From JAPLDB01 sp038230515 (GTDB taxonomy: Bacteria; Bacteroidota; Bacteroidia; AKYH767-A; 2013-40CM-41-45): 64,000 nt of DNA. Numbering within the stretch: position 1 is the stretch's first letter; every line of letters begins with the position of its first letter. The DNA lies in the NCBI GenBank assembly GCA_038230515.1, contig JBBRND010000007.1, forward strand, positions 89,848 to 153,847, given 5' to 3'. Positions 37,603 through 46,848 of this stretch are shown piece after piece. Both the position numbers and the translations under genes were made by a program. The notes below the pieces were generated by a model. The model saw only the letters and a program-made list of their open reading frames with translations, did no database searches and had not been told where the DNA came from.

Positions 37603-38907
37603 TTACATCTTTTTTCCAACCACCAACTCATAAAACGAGTCTCTGGCAAAATATTTATCGGCAAGATGCATGATTTCTTCAGGAGAAATTGTTTTCACGG
37701 TATTTACAAAACTTTCATAGTATTCAAATCCGAGGTTGTAAAACAGTAAACCTTTCCAGCGGTCTGCAATGTTGAATGCTCCATCAATGCCTTTCAAAAA
37801 AGAACCAAGCATGTAGTTCTTTACCATCTGCAACTCATCATTGGCTACAAGTTCATGTTTGAGCAATTCAATCTCTTTGTAAATCTCGTCAATGGCTTTT
37901 GTACAGACATCAGTGCCTACTTCCGATGCAACGAAAAAGTATCCGCCCTGCATCATGGAAGCAACGGCTGAACCGATTCCGTACGTGTAGCCCTTATCCT
38001 CCCTAATGTTTGCCATCAGTCGAGAACCGAAGTATCCGCCAAGAATTGTATTGAGCACCTGCATTCCCGCATAGTCAGGATGCGTTTTTGTAAACATCGG
38101 TTTTCCAATTCTGATTGCTGATTGAACAGCATTTTCTTTTTCGATATAATTCATTTTTTGCGGGGAAGGTTGGAAAACTGATACAGCATCTGCTGCACCG
38201 TTTCCTTTTGCCCAATCTGCTCTGCCAAAAATTTTATTCAGCAATTGAATGGTATGCTCATTTACTTTTCCAGAAACAATAATTGTGCAATGATTACTTA
38301 CGTAATGGGCTCGATGGAAACTTTGCAATGATTCCCGTGTAATTCTATCGTAGTCATCAGGTGCAACGAAGTATCCATACTTATGGCTCGCACCGAAAAT
38401 GATTTCAGAAAATTTTCTTCGTGCAACGGAAGCAACTTTCTCATTCTCCACCGTTAGTCGCTGTTTGTTGTTTTGTTTGAACACTAATAATTCCTTTTCA
38501 GGAAATATTGCTCCTGTTATTATTTCATGTACGATGGGAAGTGTGCTTTCAAGATGCTTGTTGAGTGTGTGCAGCATCACCGAACAATAATCCGTTGTTT
38601 GTTCCGTTTCGTAAAACGACCCGAAATAATCAATCATCTCTGCCAGTTGCTGCGCAGTATGTTGAGAAGTTCCTTCGCTCAACAAACGATTTACCGATGA
38701 ATGTAAAAGAGGTTGACCTTGATTAAATTCCGGATTCATAAAAATCAATTCTACTTTCACTACATCCTGCATGCTGCCATCCACAGTGTAAACAGGAATT
38801 CCGTTATCAAGTTTGTGCGTTTTTACCGGCAGCAAAACAAATTCACCAATGTCAGTAGTGGGCGGTGGAGTGGTTCTGTCAATAGCGGGAGAAATATTTG
38901 AAGACAT
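37603..38907 (-). CDS. M16-family peptidase subunit, lacks zinc site
   Basis: The product (434 aa) has the two-domain M16B fold, with GYTYGIGSAVAS and the C-terminal region recognisable. The position that should read HxxEH reads SSVNRLLSEGT, so the zinc-binding histidines are absent. Such subunits pair with an active partner to form a closed chamber that degrades peptides. The active partner lies directly upstream with a 58-bp gap. Confidence 0.85.
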   Translation of the reverse strand: MSSNISPAIDRTTPPPTTDIGEFVLLPVKTHKLDNGIPVYTVDGSMQDVVKVELIFMNPEFNQGQPLLHSSVNRLLSEGTSQHTAQQLAEMIDYFGSFYETEQTTDYCSVMLHTLNKHLESTLPIVHEIITGAIFPEKELLVFKQNNKQRLTVENEKVASVARRKFSEIIFGASHKYGYFVAPDDYDRITRESLQSFHRAHYVSNHCTIIVSGKVNEHTIQLLNKIFGRADWAKGNGAADAVSVFQPSPQKMNYIEKENAVQSAIRIGKPMFTKTHPDYAGMQVLNTILGGYFGSRLMANIREDKGYTYGIGSAVASMMQGGYFFVASEVGTDVCTKAIDEIYKEIELLKHELVANDELQMVKNYMLGSFLKGIDGAFNIADRWKGLLFYNLGFEYYESFVNTVKTISPEEIMHLADKYFARDSFYELVVGKKM

Positions 38908-38965
38908 ATCCGAAGTTTAAAGTTTAAGGTTTACCGTTTAAGGTTAAGGTATAGAAAAGAAACAA

Positions 38966-40210
38966 TCAGTTTTTTTTCTTTGAGAGATAATAAAGTACTG
39001 AGGAATTATTTTCAGTAAAAAGATCCGCAGCATTTTTCTGAATGTTGTCAGCAGTTACTGAACGGTACTGTTCAATTTCAGTATTGATAAGGTTTGCATC
39101 GCCCATGTATTCTGCAATGGCAAGGTTCAGCGCCCTCCCTGAAAGATCAATTTCAGAAAACACCATGGTGCTTTCTACTTTGTTCTTTACTTTATTGAGT
39201 TCTTCATCAGTTACTAGTTCGGAGGTAATTTTTTTTAACTCCTCATCCAACGCTGCTTCTGCTTCCTTCATCGAAACTCCTTTCACTAATTTTCCTTCGG
39301 CAACGATGAGCCCTTTGTCGAAATCACCCGTGGAGTAGCAATTAACATCACTGAAGAGTTTTTTCCCTTTCACGAGAGAATTGTAAAGGCGAGAAGATTT
39401 TCCACTCGATAAAATATCAGTCATAAGATCAAGCGAATAAAACTCTCTATCCATACGAGCAGAAGAGTGATACGCTTTGTAAATTGAATCGAACGGAATG
39501 TTTCGTTCGACAGTAAGTTCGCGTTTTTCAGTTTGTTTTGGTTCGACAGGAATTTTTTGTCCGTTGGTATAGCTTCTTTTTATTTCTCCAAACCATTCTT
39601 CAGCTAGTTTAAAAATCTCTACACTCTTTACATTTCCGGCAACGGTCATGATTGCATTTTCAGGAGAGTAATATTTGAAAAAGAAATTCTTTACATCATC
39701 AAGCGAAGCATTTTCGATGTGAGAAATTTCTTTTCCGATTGTCGCCCACTTATACGGATGAACCTTGTAAGCCAGTGGACGAAGAAGCAACCAGACATCA
39801 CCATACGGCTGATTGAGGTAGCGCTGCTTAAATTCTTCAATGACAACCTGACGTTGTACATCCAAACTTTTCGGAGAGAATGCTAGCGACAACATGCGGT
39901 CGCTCTCTAACCAGAAACCTGTGCTGATGTTTTGCGCTGGCAGTGTGAGGTAATAATTTGTGATGTCGTTATTGGTGAATGCGTTGTTGTCGCCACCTGC
40001 AAGTTGAAGAGGGCTGTCATACTCAGGAATGTTTACGCTGCCGCCAAACATGAGATGTTCAAACAGATGCGCGAAGCCCGTGCGGTTCGGATCTTCGTTC
40101 TTTGCTCCTACTTTGTAAAGTATATTGATGGTTGCAAGCGGAGTGGTTTTATCTTCGTGAACGATGACGGTAAGTCCGTTGGAGAGTTTGGTCTTATTGA
40201 ATGAAATCAA
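38966..40210 (-). CDS. M16-family zinc metallopeptidase, active subunit
   Basis: The 414-residue product has the inverted zinc motif HLFEH (His48, Glu51, His52), with a distal Glu at 125/126 in VVIEEFKQR, followed by the second M16 domain. No signal peptide is seen, so it is probably cytoplasmic. The start is a TTG at 40210 (ISFNKTKLSNGL). It and the zinc-free partner downstream are likely co-transcribed and form a heterodimer, as in other bacterial two-gene M16B systems. Confidence 0.9.
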   Translation of the reverse strand: MISFNKTKLSNGLTVIVHEDKTTPLATINILYKVGAKNEDPNRTGFAHLFEHLMFGGSVNIPEYDSPLQLAGGDNNAFTNNDITNYYLTLPAQNISTGFWLESDRMLSLAFSPKSLDVQRQVVIEEFKQRYLNQPYGDVWLLLRPLAYKVHPYKWATIGKEISHIENASLDDVKNFFFKYYSPENAIMTVAGNVKSVEIFKLAEEWFGEIKRSYTNGQKIPVEPKQTEKRELTVERNIPFDSIYKAYHSSARMDREFYSLDLMTDILSSGKSSRLYNSLVKGKKLFSDVNCYSTGDFDKGLIVAEGKLVKGVSMKEAEAALDEELKKITSELVTDEELNKVKNKVESTMVFSEIDLSGRALNLAIAEYMGDANLINTEIEQYRSVTADNIQKNAADLFTENNSSVLYYLSKKKN

Positions 40211-40259
40211 AATAGATGTGATTGAGGTATGTGAAAAACGGTTGGCGAAGATATTAAAA

Positions 40260-40296
40260 ACAAATCCCTGAAGAACTCTTCGTGCTTCAGGGATTT
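40260..40296 (-). terminator. Rho-independent terminator
   Basis: AAATCCCTGAAG at 40262-40273 pairs perfectly with CTTCAGGGATTT at 40285-40296. On the minus strand it is followed by a T-run, just past the 40315 gene. Confidence 0.8.
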
Positions 40297-40314
40297 TGGT
40301 GAGAAAAGAATTGC

Positions 40315-40764
40315 TTATTCCTTATCTTTTTTTGCCGGATCAGTTTTGCGATCTTCCGTGTGTTCTTCTTTTGAACACATGCCTACAATTTTATGAAACG
40401 TTTCGTGAAGTGCCTCCAGCTTGGGTTTCAATTCATCGTTGGTAGCTTTGTTTGTAATCATTCCTTTTAAACTCATAATCTGACCAACCAATTCTTTTAA
40501 TGTTGACTTCAGTTGTGGAGAATCGAATTCTTTTGGGGGAGTTGAGTTTGCCCATGCTATGGCTTTGTCATACATCTCACCAATCCGTGTGCGAATGGGC
40601 TCATAGTTGCCTTTCTCTGAAGGATGAAATGTTTGCGCCATCACAACATGAAAGTCATTTTTTTCTTTCCAGTCGGCTTGCGTAGTTACCGGAGTTTGAG
40701 CTTTTACAGTTGTGATTGCAAAGGCAGCAATCATCATGGTAATAAGAGCTAATTTCTTTTTCAT
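40315..40764 (-). CDS. Small secreted protein of unknown function
   Basis: From the ATG at 40764 the 149-residue product starts with a signal peptide (MKKKLALITMMIAAFAITTV, cleaved near KAQ). A mostly helical domain follows, with conserved-looking HPSEKGNYEPIR and HETFHKIVGMC segments, and the tail is charged and Lys/Glu-rich. It is probably periplasmic. The frame stays open ten residues upstream, but only this Met gives a clean signal. I cannot name a family. Confidence 0.75.
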   Translation of the reverse strand: MKKKLALITMMIAAFAITTVKAQTPVTTQADWKEKNDFHVVMAQTFHPSEKGNYEPIRTRIGEMYDKAIAWANSTPPKEFDSPQLKSTLKELVGQIMSLKGMITNKATNDELKPKLEALHETFHKIVGMCSKEEHTEDRKTDPAKKDKE

Positions 40765-40804
40765 AATTTTTTGTTTTGAAGTTTGATGGCACAAAGTAAA
40801 GAAA

Positions 40805-43612
40805 TTAATATTTGATGACCTTGCCCGAAATCATTCCTTCATCGGTATTCACTTTCACAAAATAAATTCCTGTTGAAAGGGATGATGTGTTGATCTCGCG
40901 TATAGAGGTTCCTTGCTGAAGCTTTTCTTTTTCATTCTTCATCAGAAGATTTCCGAGAGCATCATACAGTTCAATGCTAATATCGGATGATTTCTTCAAC
41001 TCAATGTTCAGGTTGAAAAAATCATGAGATGGATTTGGCGATACAGAAAGCTGCGCGGGAAGCAATGCTGCATCAGCCACAGAAGTAATTGTATTCAGCG
41101 CATCGTTGGTAGCAACAGGGTAATTGAAATCGAAATAAATATTTGCGCTTGCAATGATCTGAGTGTTCTCAGCGAGATTTGGCTTTTGTTTTATGCTGAA
41201 AGCAAAGTAGCCATGACTTTGGGATTCATTGTAATTGCTATCAGAAAGATTGATTCCGAAAAACGAAACTTTCAAAAGCCCCGAAGCAGAAATTTCTTTT
41301 GAGCATTGAAAACTTTGCCCGAGCATTTCGAAAGTGGAAAGATCGAGATCATTGTCAAGCTGAACTTCTACTACTATGTTTGTTGCAGTCCAGTTGCCTG
41401 TGTTTTGAAAACGCACGGTGTAAGTAAGAATGGAATCATCGCGGCTTATGTAACCATTGTAGCCATCGCCCTTAGGAGAAGCAACAATTGAGTTCGGATC
41501 ATAAGAACCAACAACAGTTGCAAAACAATTGTCAGAATTATTTAAAGGAACAGTATCACCAACAGTTGGGAAAACAGTATCGCGGAATGAAAGCAAGCTG
41601 CCTATGATGAGCGTGTCGGGCACGTGATAATGAACAACAACCTGTCCCTGGTACGTAAGGTATGTTCCGAACGGTGCAAGAGTGCCGACAGGAATTGTAA
41701 TAGTGCTTGTTGCTGCATTGTAATTACTTGCCGGTGGTTGAGAATAAAGAAAAACGATTCGCGGATCGTGCTGAACGGTGATGAAGGTATTGTTTACCGT
41801 TTCACTTCCCTGGTTGCGGTAGTAAAGTGATTGATGATAATCGAAGCCGGGAATCGGCTGATTGATGCCGAAGCAATTTATATCGAGGTCAACGGCATTT
41901 CCTACATCAGCAAAATCTTTTGTATCAACCATGCCGACCACAGGCAGTGTATCTACATAATTTACAGAAGGACAAAGCTGCGTGTGCCACGGTGGAAGCA
42001 TCTGCGAAACGGTGTAAGTGCCGGGCGGCAAATAAAAGTTGTAGTAGCCATTGAAGTCTGTCCATTTGTAACCACCAATTGGAAGACAGGAGATCATCAC
42101 ATTTTCAATGGGAGTTTCTCCGGGATCTTTCACGCAGTTCATGCTTGTGTCGTTGTACACAGTTCCCTGAATGGTAACAGCACACGGAGCAATAGAATCG
42201 TAGCCGATGGGAAATATTGCATAGTCAGCACATCCCTGCGCATCGGTAACATACACGCTGTACTGACCTGGCAGAAAACCGGAAGCCGTTGAGCCACTTG
42301 ATCCATTCGTCCATGTATAAGCATATGGTTGAGTGCCGCCTGTTGCAATTGCAGAAGCAGTTCCATCCGCAGTAAAAATACACGTTGCGTTTTGTGAGGA
42401 TGCAGAAACATTGAGCGGAGAAAAATATCCTACATACGTTAATGCTTTGCGCACGCAACCGGAATCATCCGTAACCCAACAGGTATTCCATCCCTGATAA
42501 AGATTTGCAAGCGGAGGGCTTGCTGAAGGCGCCAGTTGATTCCACTTATACATGTAAGGCGGCACACCGTTTTGCGGATATGCAGTTGCAACTCCCACTC
42601 CTCGATTGCAGGTGTCGGGCACAGCGTTGGCAGTTACGGAGAGATTGGAATTATCAATTAACTGCACTCCCACATTTGCAGTGCATCCCTGCATATCTGT
42701 AATGAGGCATGTATAATATCCGAGCGAGAGATTGCTTGCCACGTTAGTTCCCTGCGGTGGTATTGTGTTCCAAAAATAATTGTAAGGTGTAGTTCCTCCG
42801 GTTGCAATCAGCGTAATGCTTCCTGTGTTATTGGTACACGATGGCTGCACTTCAGAATGAGTAACCTGAACGGGAGAAAAATTTATCAGCGATTGATATG
42901 AAGTGCTCACACATCCACTGTCATCAGTAACACTAAATGTATAATAGCCCGCGTTCAGATTGGTGAGTGATGTAACGGTATCATTTGTATTCCATAAATA
43001 AGAATAAGGCGGAACGCCCGACACTGCATAGCCCGTAGCCGCACCCACACCATGGCTACATGTATCAGGATTAAAAGAAATTCCGCTGCTGAGATTGCTG
43101 GTAGTTGCAATCGTAATATATCCGATTTGCACGCAACCCGAATCATCACTCACAGTAACGCTATACATTTGACCTGCCTGAAGACCTGTAGCGATTGAGT
43201 CCGTTTGTATTGGAACAGTGTGCCAATTGAATTGAAAAGGTGGCGCACCAAGAGACACTGAAGCGGTCGCTGTCCCGTTTCTGCAACTTCCAGGAGTGGA
43301 AGTTACATTCAGGTAAAAGCCATTTGCAACTGTAAAATTAGTATCATCAAAACATCCGTTGCCATCTGTTATTGTTAGCGAATAAGTACCTGGTTCCAGG
43401 TTGCACAAACCATTAGATACCTCTGAAGTACTCCAAAGAAAATTATAAGGAGGTACTCCTCCAATTGGCTGAGCTAAATAGCATGAAGCACATGAAGAGG
43501 GACCTGATGTAGTGAAACTTGCCACCAACCCATCTGGACATTGCGCCAAAGAAATTTTTGTGAGAAGAAGAAAAAAGAAAATTGATGTGAGTAAAGGTTT
43601 AAAGGTTTTCAT
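40805..43612 (-). CDS. SprB-repeat surface protein with T9SS signal
   Basis: The product is 935 aa. A signal peptide (1-23) is followed by about seven SprB-type repeats (about 30-470), each with a GGxxPYxYxW core and a closing GxYxxxVTDxxGC. Next come a carboxypeptidase-regulatory-like segment (about 480-560), a DUF7619-type beta region (about 640-840, with SYDPNSI and YTVRFQNTGNW), and a type A T9SS sorting domain (about 850-935, LSVSPNPSHDFFNL). SprB-family repeats occur in mobile surface adhesins of gliding bacteria. The cysteine pairing in each repeat suggests disulfides. An adhesin role is inferred. Confidence 0.88.
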   Translation of the reverse strand: MKTFKPLLTSIFFFLLLTKISLAQCPDGLVASFTTSGPSSCASCYLAQPIGGVPPYNFLWSTSEVSNGLCNLEPGTYSLTITDGNGCFDDTNFTVANGFYLNVTSTPGSCRNGTATASVSLGAPPFQFNWHTVPIQTDSIATGLQAGQMYSVTVSDDSGCVQIGYITIATTSNLSSGISFNPDTCSHGVGAATGYAVSGVPPYSYLWNTNDTVTSLTNLNAGYYTFSVTDDSGCVSTSYQSLINFSPVQVTHSEVQPSCTNNTGSITLIATGGTTPYNYFWNTIPPQGTNVASNLSLGYYTCLITDMQGCTANVGVQLIDNSNLSVTANAVPDTCNRGVGVATAYPQNGVPPYMYKWNQLAPSASPPLANLYQGWNTCWVTDDSGCVRKALTYVGYFSPLNVSASSQNATCIFTADGTASAIATGGTQPYAYTWTNGSSGSTASGFLPGQYSVYVTDAQGCADYAIFPIGYDSIAPCAVTIQGTVYNDTSMNCVKDPGETPIENVMISCLPIGGYKWTDFNGYYNFYLPPGTYTVSQMLPPWHTQLCPSVNYVDTLPVVGMVDTKDFADVGNAVDLDINCFGINQPIPGFDYHQSLYYRNQGSETVNNTFITVQHDPRIVFLYSQPPASNYNAATSTITIPVGTLAPFGTYLTYQGQVVVHYHVPDTLIIGSLLSFRDTVFPTVGDTVPLNNSDNCFATVVGSYDPNSIVASPKGDGYNGYISRDDSILTYTVRFQNTGNWTATNIVVEVQLDNDLDLSTFEMLGQSFQCSKEISASGLLKVSFFGINLSDSNYNESQSHGYFAFSIKQKPNLAENTQIIASANIYFDFNYPVATNDALNTITSVADAALLPAQLSVSPNPSHDFFNLNIELKKSSDISIELYDALGNLLMKNEKEKLQQGTSIREINTSSLSTGIYFVKVNTDEGMISGKVIKY

Positions 43613-43702
43613 AATGATAAAGATTTAAAAATGATGAAACGAAAGTAGGGAAAAGTTTTTGTGTGAAACCGGTTGCGACTTTTTATTTCATACCCGAACG
43701 GA

Positions 43703-44503
43703 TTATTGAGCCACCCCGAACACTTCGTTAATAATATCTTTTGAAAGCTGAGTGAGTGCATACTTGTAAGGCGCCTGCTTGTAAACAAAATTCTTTTTCT
43801 TGAGCCGGGGAAAATGTTTTGCAAACCCGGATTCAGATAGCCCTATTAGTTTTCGCAGTTCCTTAGTTGTTGCCGTTCCGTTGTTGTGCATAAACAAAAG
43901 CTGGCTCCCAAAGCGCGGATACATATCTTCCTTTCTTGATACTTTAGAAAAATACTTCTTTAGCCTGTTACCAAGCCTTTGGGCGTTAATATCGCTTAAT
44001 TCAATCTGATCTGGCGCTACTAAAGACACTGTATTGGTTGTTGCAGGCGCGTTTGCAGAACTGGCGGAGGCAATATTCTTAAGAATCTCTCCGTCTATAG
44101 GACTGTTTGAGGTAATATTCTTAAGATTCTGACCATATACAGGACTGTATGGGGTAACATTCTTAAGATTATTTCCCTCTACAGGACTGTATGGGGTAAC
44201 ATTCTTAAGATTCTGACCATATACAGGACTGTATGGGGTAACATTCTTAAGATTATTTCCCTCTACAGGACTGTATGGGGTAACATTCTTAAGATTCTGA
44301 CCGTCTACAGGACTGTTTGAGGCGAGATTGTTAAGAATATTTTCCCCTTCAGAACTGTTGGAGGAAGTATTCTCTCCCTTTTTTCTCTTTCTATTCCGTA
44401 AATTGTCGTTCTCTGATCGAAGAACCTCAATCAAATCAAGCAACCCAGAGATAATTCGATTAAGACGCACTATTTCCGAATGGAGATCGTTGTTTTCTTC
44501 CAT
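43703..44503 (-). CDS. Coiled-coil, heptad-repeat, winged-helix protein
   Basis: The product is 266 aa from the ATG at 44503 (MEENNDLHSE). Residues 1-33 form a leucine-rich coiled coil (EIVRLNRIISGLLDLIEVL). RNRKRKKG follows as a basic patch. Residues about 50-145 are 7-residue repeats alternating between a NLKNVTP type and a YSPVEGN/YSPVYGQ type. After a Ser/Ala/Thr-rich linker, residues about 165-266 look like a winged helix-turn-helix (FMHNNGTATTKELRKLIGL, SESGFAKHFPRLKKK, then a Tyr-rich wing). I infer a DNA-binding regulator that dimerises through its coil. No family name is recognised. A promoter and an inverted repeat lie upstream. Confidence 0.75.
   Translation of the reverse strand: MEENNDLHSEIVRLNRIISGLLDLIEVLRSENDNLRNRKRKKGENTSSNSSEGENILNNLASNSPVDGQNLKNVTPYSPVEGNNLKNVTPYSPVYGQNLKNVTPYSPVEGNNLKNVTPYSPVYGQNLKNITSNSPIDGEILKNIASASSANAPATTNTVSLVAPDQIELSDINAQRLGNRLKKYFSKVSRKEDMYPRFGSQLLFMHNNGTATTKELRKLIGLSESGFAKHFPRLKKKNFVYKQAPYKYALTQLSKDIINEVFGVAQ
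44060..44345. repeat. In-frame 42-bp tandem repeats (21-bp base)
   Basis: ATTCTTAAGA or a close variant recurs at 44075, 44117, 44159, 44201, 44243, 44285 and 44327, exactly 42 bp apart. The half-units alternate, giving an 84-bp super-period in the centre. The array lies wholly inside the winged-helix gene and encodes its heptad segment. Central copies are nearly identical and the outer copies diverge, as expected of growth by slippage or unequal exchange. Confidence 0.95.
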
Positions 44504-44527
44504 GATGAATGTATTAGAGTGATGGAA

Positions 44528-44637
44528 CAAAGGTATAAAAGGAAAAAGATACTGATGCGGCTTCCGGAAGGAAATTGTTTACCGCAAGTTTATCCTTAGA
44601 GTTTTCAGGAAAAGAGAATAAGATTGTCCGGAAGCCG
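44528..44637 (-). promoter_or_regulatory. Promoter with inverted repeats upstream of winged-helix gene
   Basis: On the minus strand TACCTTTG (44528-44535) matches TAnnTTTG. Just upstream of where the -33 box should be lies the palindrome CTTCCGGAAG (44561-44570). CGGCTTCCGGA (44558-44568) recurs inverted as TCCGGAAGCCG (44627-44637). This would suit an operator for the winged-helix protein, but that link is inferred. Confidence 0.45.
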
Positions 44638-44726
44638 GATTCAATATTCTACCAAGGTTTGCATCGTGAATTTTTTCAACCTTAGTACAAACGTTCGCAA
44701 CAGGATTGAATAACCTTATTACTGGT

Positions 44727-45674
44727 TCAGGAAGATAATTCGCAAAGTTTTCTCTTCGCCTCCACAAACTCCTTCCAAACATCGTTCACAATTTCTCCTG
44801 CTGGCTTAATGTCTTTTATAAAAGCAGAAATCTGTCCCACTTCTAATTCACCTTCTTCAAGATCGCCTTCAAACATTCCCTTCTTCGCGCGCGCGCGACC
44901 GAGCAATGTTTTCAGTTCATCAGCATTTGCTCCGCGCAGTTCGGCAGCTTCCACTTCTTTGTAGAATTTATTTTTGATCATGCGTACAGGAGTTAGTTGT
45001 TTCAAAGTAAGCAACGTATCGCCTTCCTGCGTTTCCACTAATTTATTTTTGAAGTTGATGTGGCCACTCGATTCATTCGAAGCAACAAAGCGCGTACCCA
45101 TCTGCACTCCTTCCGCACCAAGCGCAAAGGCAGCAAGCATGGCAGTTCCGTTTGCAATTCCTCCAGCAGCAATGAGAGGAAGATTAGTTGCCTCGCGGAT
45201 AATCGGAATCAAACACATGGTAGTTGTCTCTTCCCGCCCGTTATGTCCGCCTGCTTCAAAGCCTTCAGCAACGAGGGCATCAACACCCGCTTCCTCTGCC
45301 TTCTTTGCAAACTTTGTATTCGCAATCACGTGTACAACTGTAATTCCTTTTTCTTTGAGAACGGAAGTCCACGTTTTAGGATTGCCTGCGGATGTGAAAA
45401 CAATCTTCACACCTTCATCTATAATAATCTGCATGTGCTTCTCTACATCAGGATAAAGCAACGCCACGTTCACACCAAAAGGTTTTGACGTTGCTGCCTT
45501 GCACTTTCTGACATGCTCACGAAGAATATCAGGATACATGCTGGCTGAACCGATAAGCCCAAGTGCACCCGCATTGCTTACCGCACTTGCAAGTTCCCAA
45601 CCGCTGCACCAGATCATGCCTGCCTGGTTGATCGGGTAATCTATTCCGAAAAGTTTTGTGAGTCTGTTTTGCAT
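44727..45674 (-). CDS. Nitronate monooxygenase-family flavoprotein
   Basis: A TIM-barrel flavoprotein of 315 aa in the nitronate monooxygenase/2-nitropropane dioxygenase family. The N-terminus GIDYPINQAGM, the catalytic region VAEGFEAGGHNG with the conserved His, and the FMN-phosphate motifs LIAAGGIANG and GAEGVQMGTRF are all present. The family also holds enoyl-ACP reductase FabK, so fatty-acid or nitronate chemistry are both possible. Its start faces away from the nucleotidyltransferase gene at 45812. Confidence 0.88.
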   Translation of the reverse strand: MQNRLTKLFGIDYPINQAGMIWCSGWELASAVSNAGALGLIGSASMYPDILREHVRKCKAATSKPFGVNVALLYPDVEKHMQIIIDEGVKIVFTSAGNPKTWTSVLKEKGITVVHVIANTKFAKKAEEAGVDALVAEGFEAGGHNGREETTTMCLIPIIREATNLPLIAAGGIANGTAMLAAFALGAEGVQMGTRFVASNESSGHINFKNKLVETQEGDTLLTLKQLTPVRMIKNKFYKEVEAAELRGANADELKTLLGRARAKKGMFEGDLEEGELEVGQISAFIKDIKPAGEIVNDVWKEFVEAKRKLCELSS

Positions 45675-45811
45675 TAGTAATTAAAGTTAACCGTTGAATA
45701 ACGCTTCTGCAAAGAAAGAAATTCATTTCTCAAAATGAATTACTTTAGCCGACAGTTTGAAATTCATGCAAACTCGGAATCTCAGACCTTAACCAGAAAC
45801 CTCGAACTGAT

Positions 45812-46804
45812 TTGAAAGTAATCATTCCCGTAGCAGGCATTGGCAGCCGGTTACGACCACATACACACACTCAACCCAAGGCGCTTGTGCCGGTGGCCGG
45901 CAAGCCCATCCTTTCCCACATTGTTGACAACCTCATCAATGCGGGTATCAAAGATTTTATTTTCATCCTTGGCTATCTTGGTGATAAGATTGAGGACTAT
46001 ATTAAGACGTGTTATCCTGATATTCAGGCAAAATTTATTGTGCAGGAGCCGCGCGAAGGAACAGGGCAAGCCGTTTGGCTTGCAAGAGATTTTATTTCTC
46101 AGGATGATGACATCATCATTGCCCTTGGCGATACGGTGTTTGATATTGACCTCAAAGAAATCATTCAACAAAAGCAATCATCATTAGGAGTAAAGAAGGT
46201 GGATGATCCACGAAACTTTGGTGTGGTGGAGACAGATGAAAGCGGTTTTATAAAAAGTGTTGTTGAGAAGCCATCCATCCCAAAATCGAACATGGCGCTG
46301 GTGGGTTTATACCGCATCAAGGAAGCGAAGCAACTCATGAATGCGCTCGCGGAGAACATCAAGAACAACGTTCGTACTCAGAACGAGTTTCATCTTACTG
46401 ATGGCATCAACAAACTGATTGGTGACGGAGTAAAAATGAAAACCTTCTCTGTCGAGAACTGGTACGACTGCGGCAGCCGTGACCGGCTCCTCGAAACAAA
46501 TGCCGTGCTCTTAAAGAAGAATTCCGAAAACGGAAAAAAATATTCGTTTGAAAACACCATCATCATTCCTCCTGTAAACATTGCCGCGAATTGCAAGATC
46601 AGTAACAGCATAATCGGGCCGAATGTGAGCATCGGTGATAAAACCATCGTGAATTATTCAATACTTAAAGACGCCATCATCGGATCGTATTCTGAAATTA
46701 CCAATGCCGTGCTGCACCATTCCGTAATCGGCAGTGATGCGAGCTTGCACGGATTAAGTCAATCACTTAACCTGGGTGACTCAACGGAGATTGATTTCTC
46801 CTGA
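45812..46804 (+). CDS. Sugar-phosphate nucleotidyltransferase
   Basis: The product is 330 aa. An N-terminal nucleotidyltransferase domain starts KVIIPVAGIGSRLRP, then TQPKALVPVAGKPI, which is the G-x-G-(T/S)-R-x-x-P pyrophosphorylase motif with its Lys. IALGDTVFDIDL provides the metal-binding Asp region. The C-terminal third has left-handed beta-helix hexapeptide features (IIGPNVSIGDKT). It would make an NDP-sugar such as dTDP- or UDP-glucose; the nucleotide is not fixed by sequence. The start is TTG 45812, which begins the conserved motif. glyA follows after 44 bp. Confidence 0.88.
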   Translation: MKVIIPVAGIGSRLRPHTHTQPKALVPVAGKPILSHIVDNLINAGIKDFIFILGYLGDKIEDYIKTCYPDIQAKFIVQEPREGTGQAVWLARDFISQDDDIIIALGDTVFDIDLKEIIQQKQSSLGVKKVDDPRNFGVVETDESGFIKSVVEKPSIPKSNMALVGLYRIKEAKQLMNALAENIKNNVRTQNEFHLTDGINKLIGDGVKMKTFSVENWYDCGSRDRLLETNAVLLKKNSENGKKYSFENTIIIPPVNIAANCKISNSIIGPNVSIGDKTIVNYSILKDAIIGSYSEITNAVLHHSVIGSDASLHGLSQSLNLGDSTEIDFS

Positions 46805-46848
46805 ACTGAACCATCCCAAAACTTCAGACCTCAAACCGAAAACTTTAT

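Noticed and set aside
41831..42292. Plus-strand frame of 153 codons inside the SprB-repeat gene
   Set aside because: Shadow frame created by the repeats on the opposite strand; no start context and no domain.
44579..44782. Minus-strand frame of 67 codons before the winged-helix gene
   Set aside because: It overlaps the end of the nitronate monooxygenase gene, is very basic and has no recognisable feature; the region is better explained as promoter and inverted repeats.
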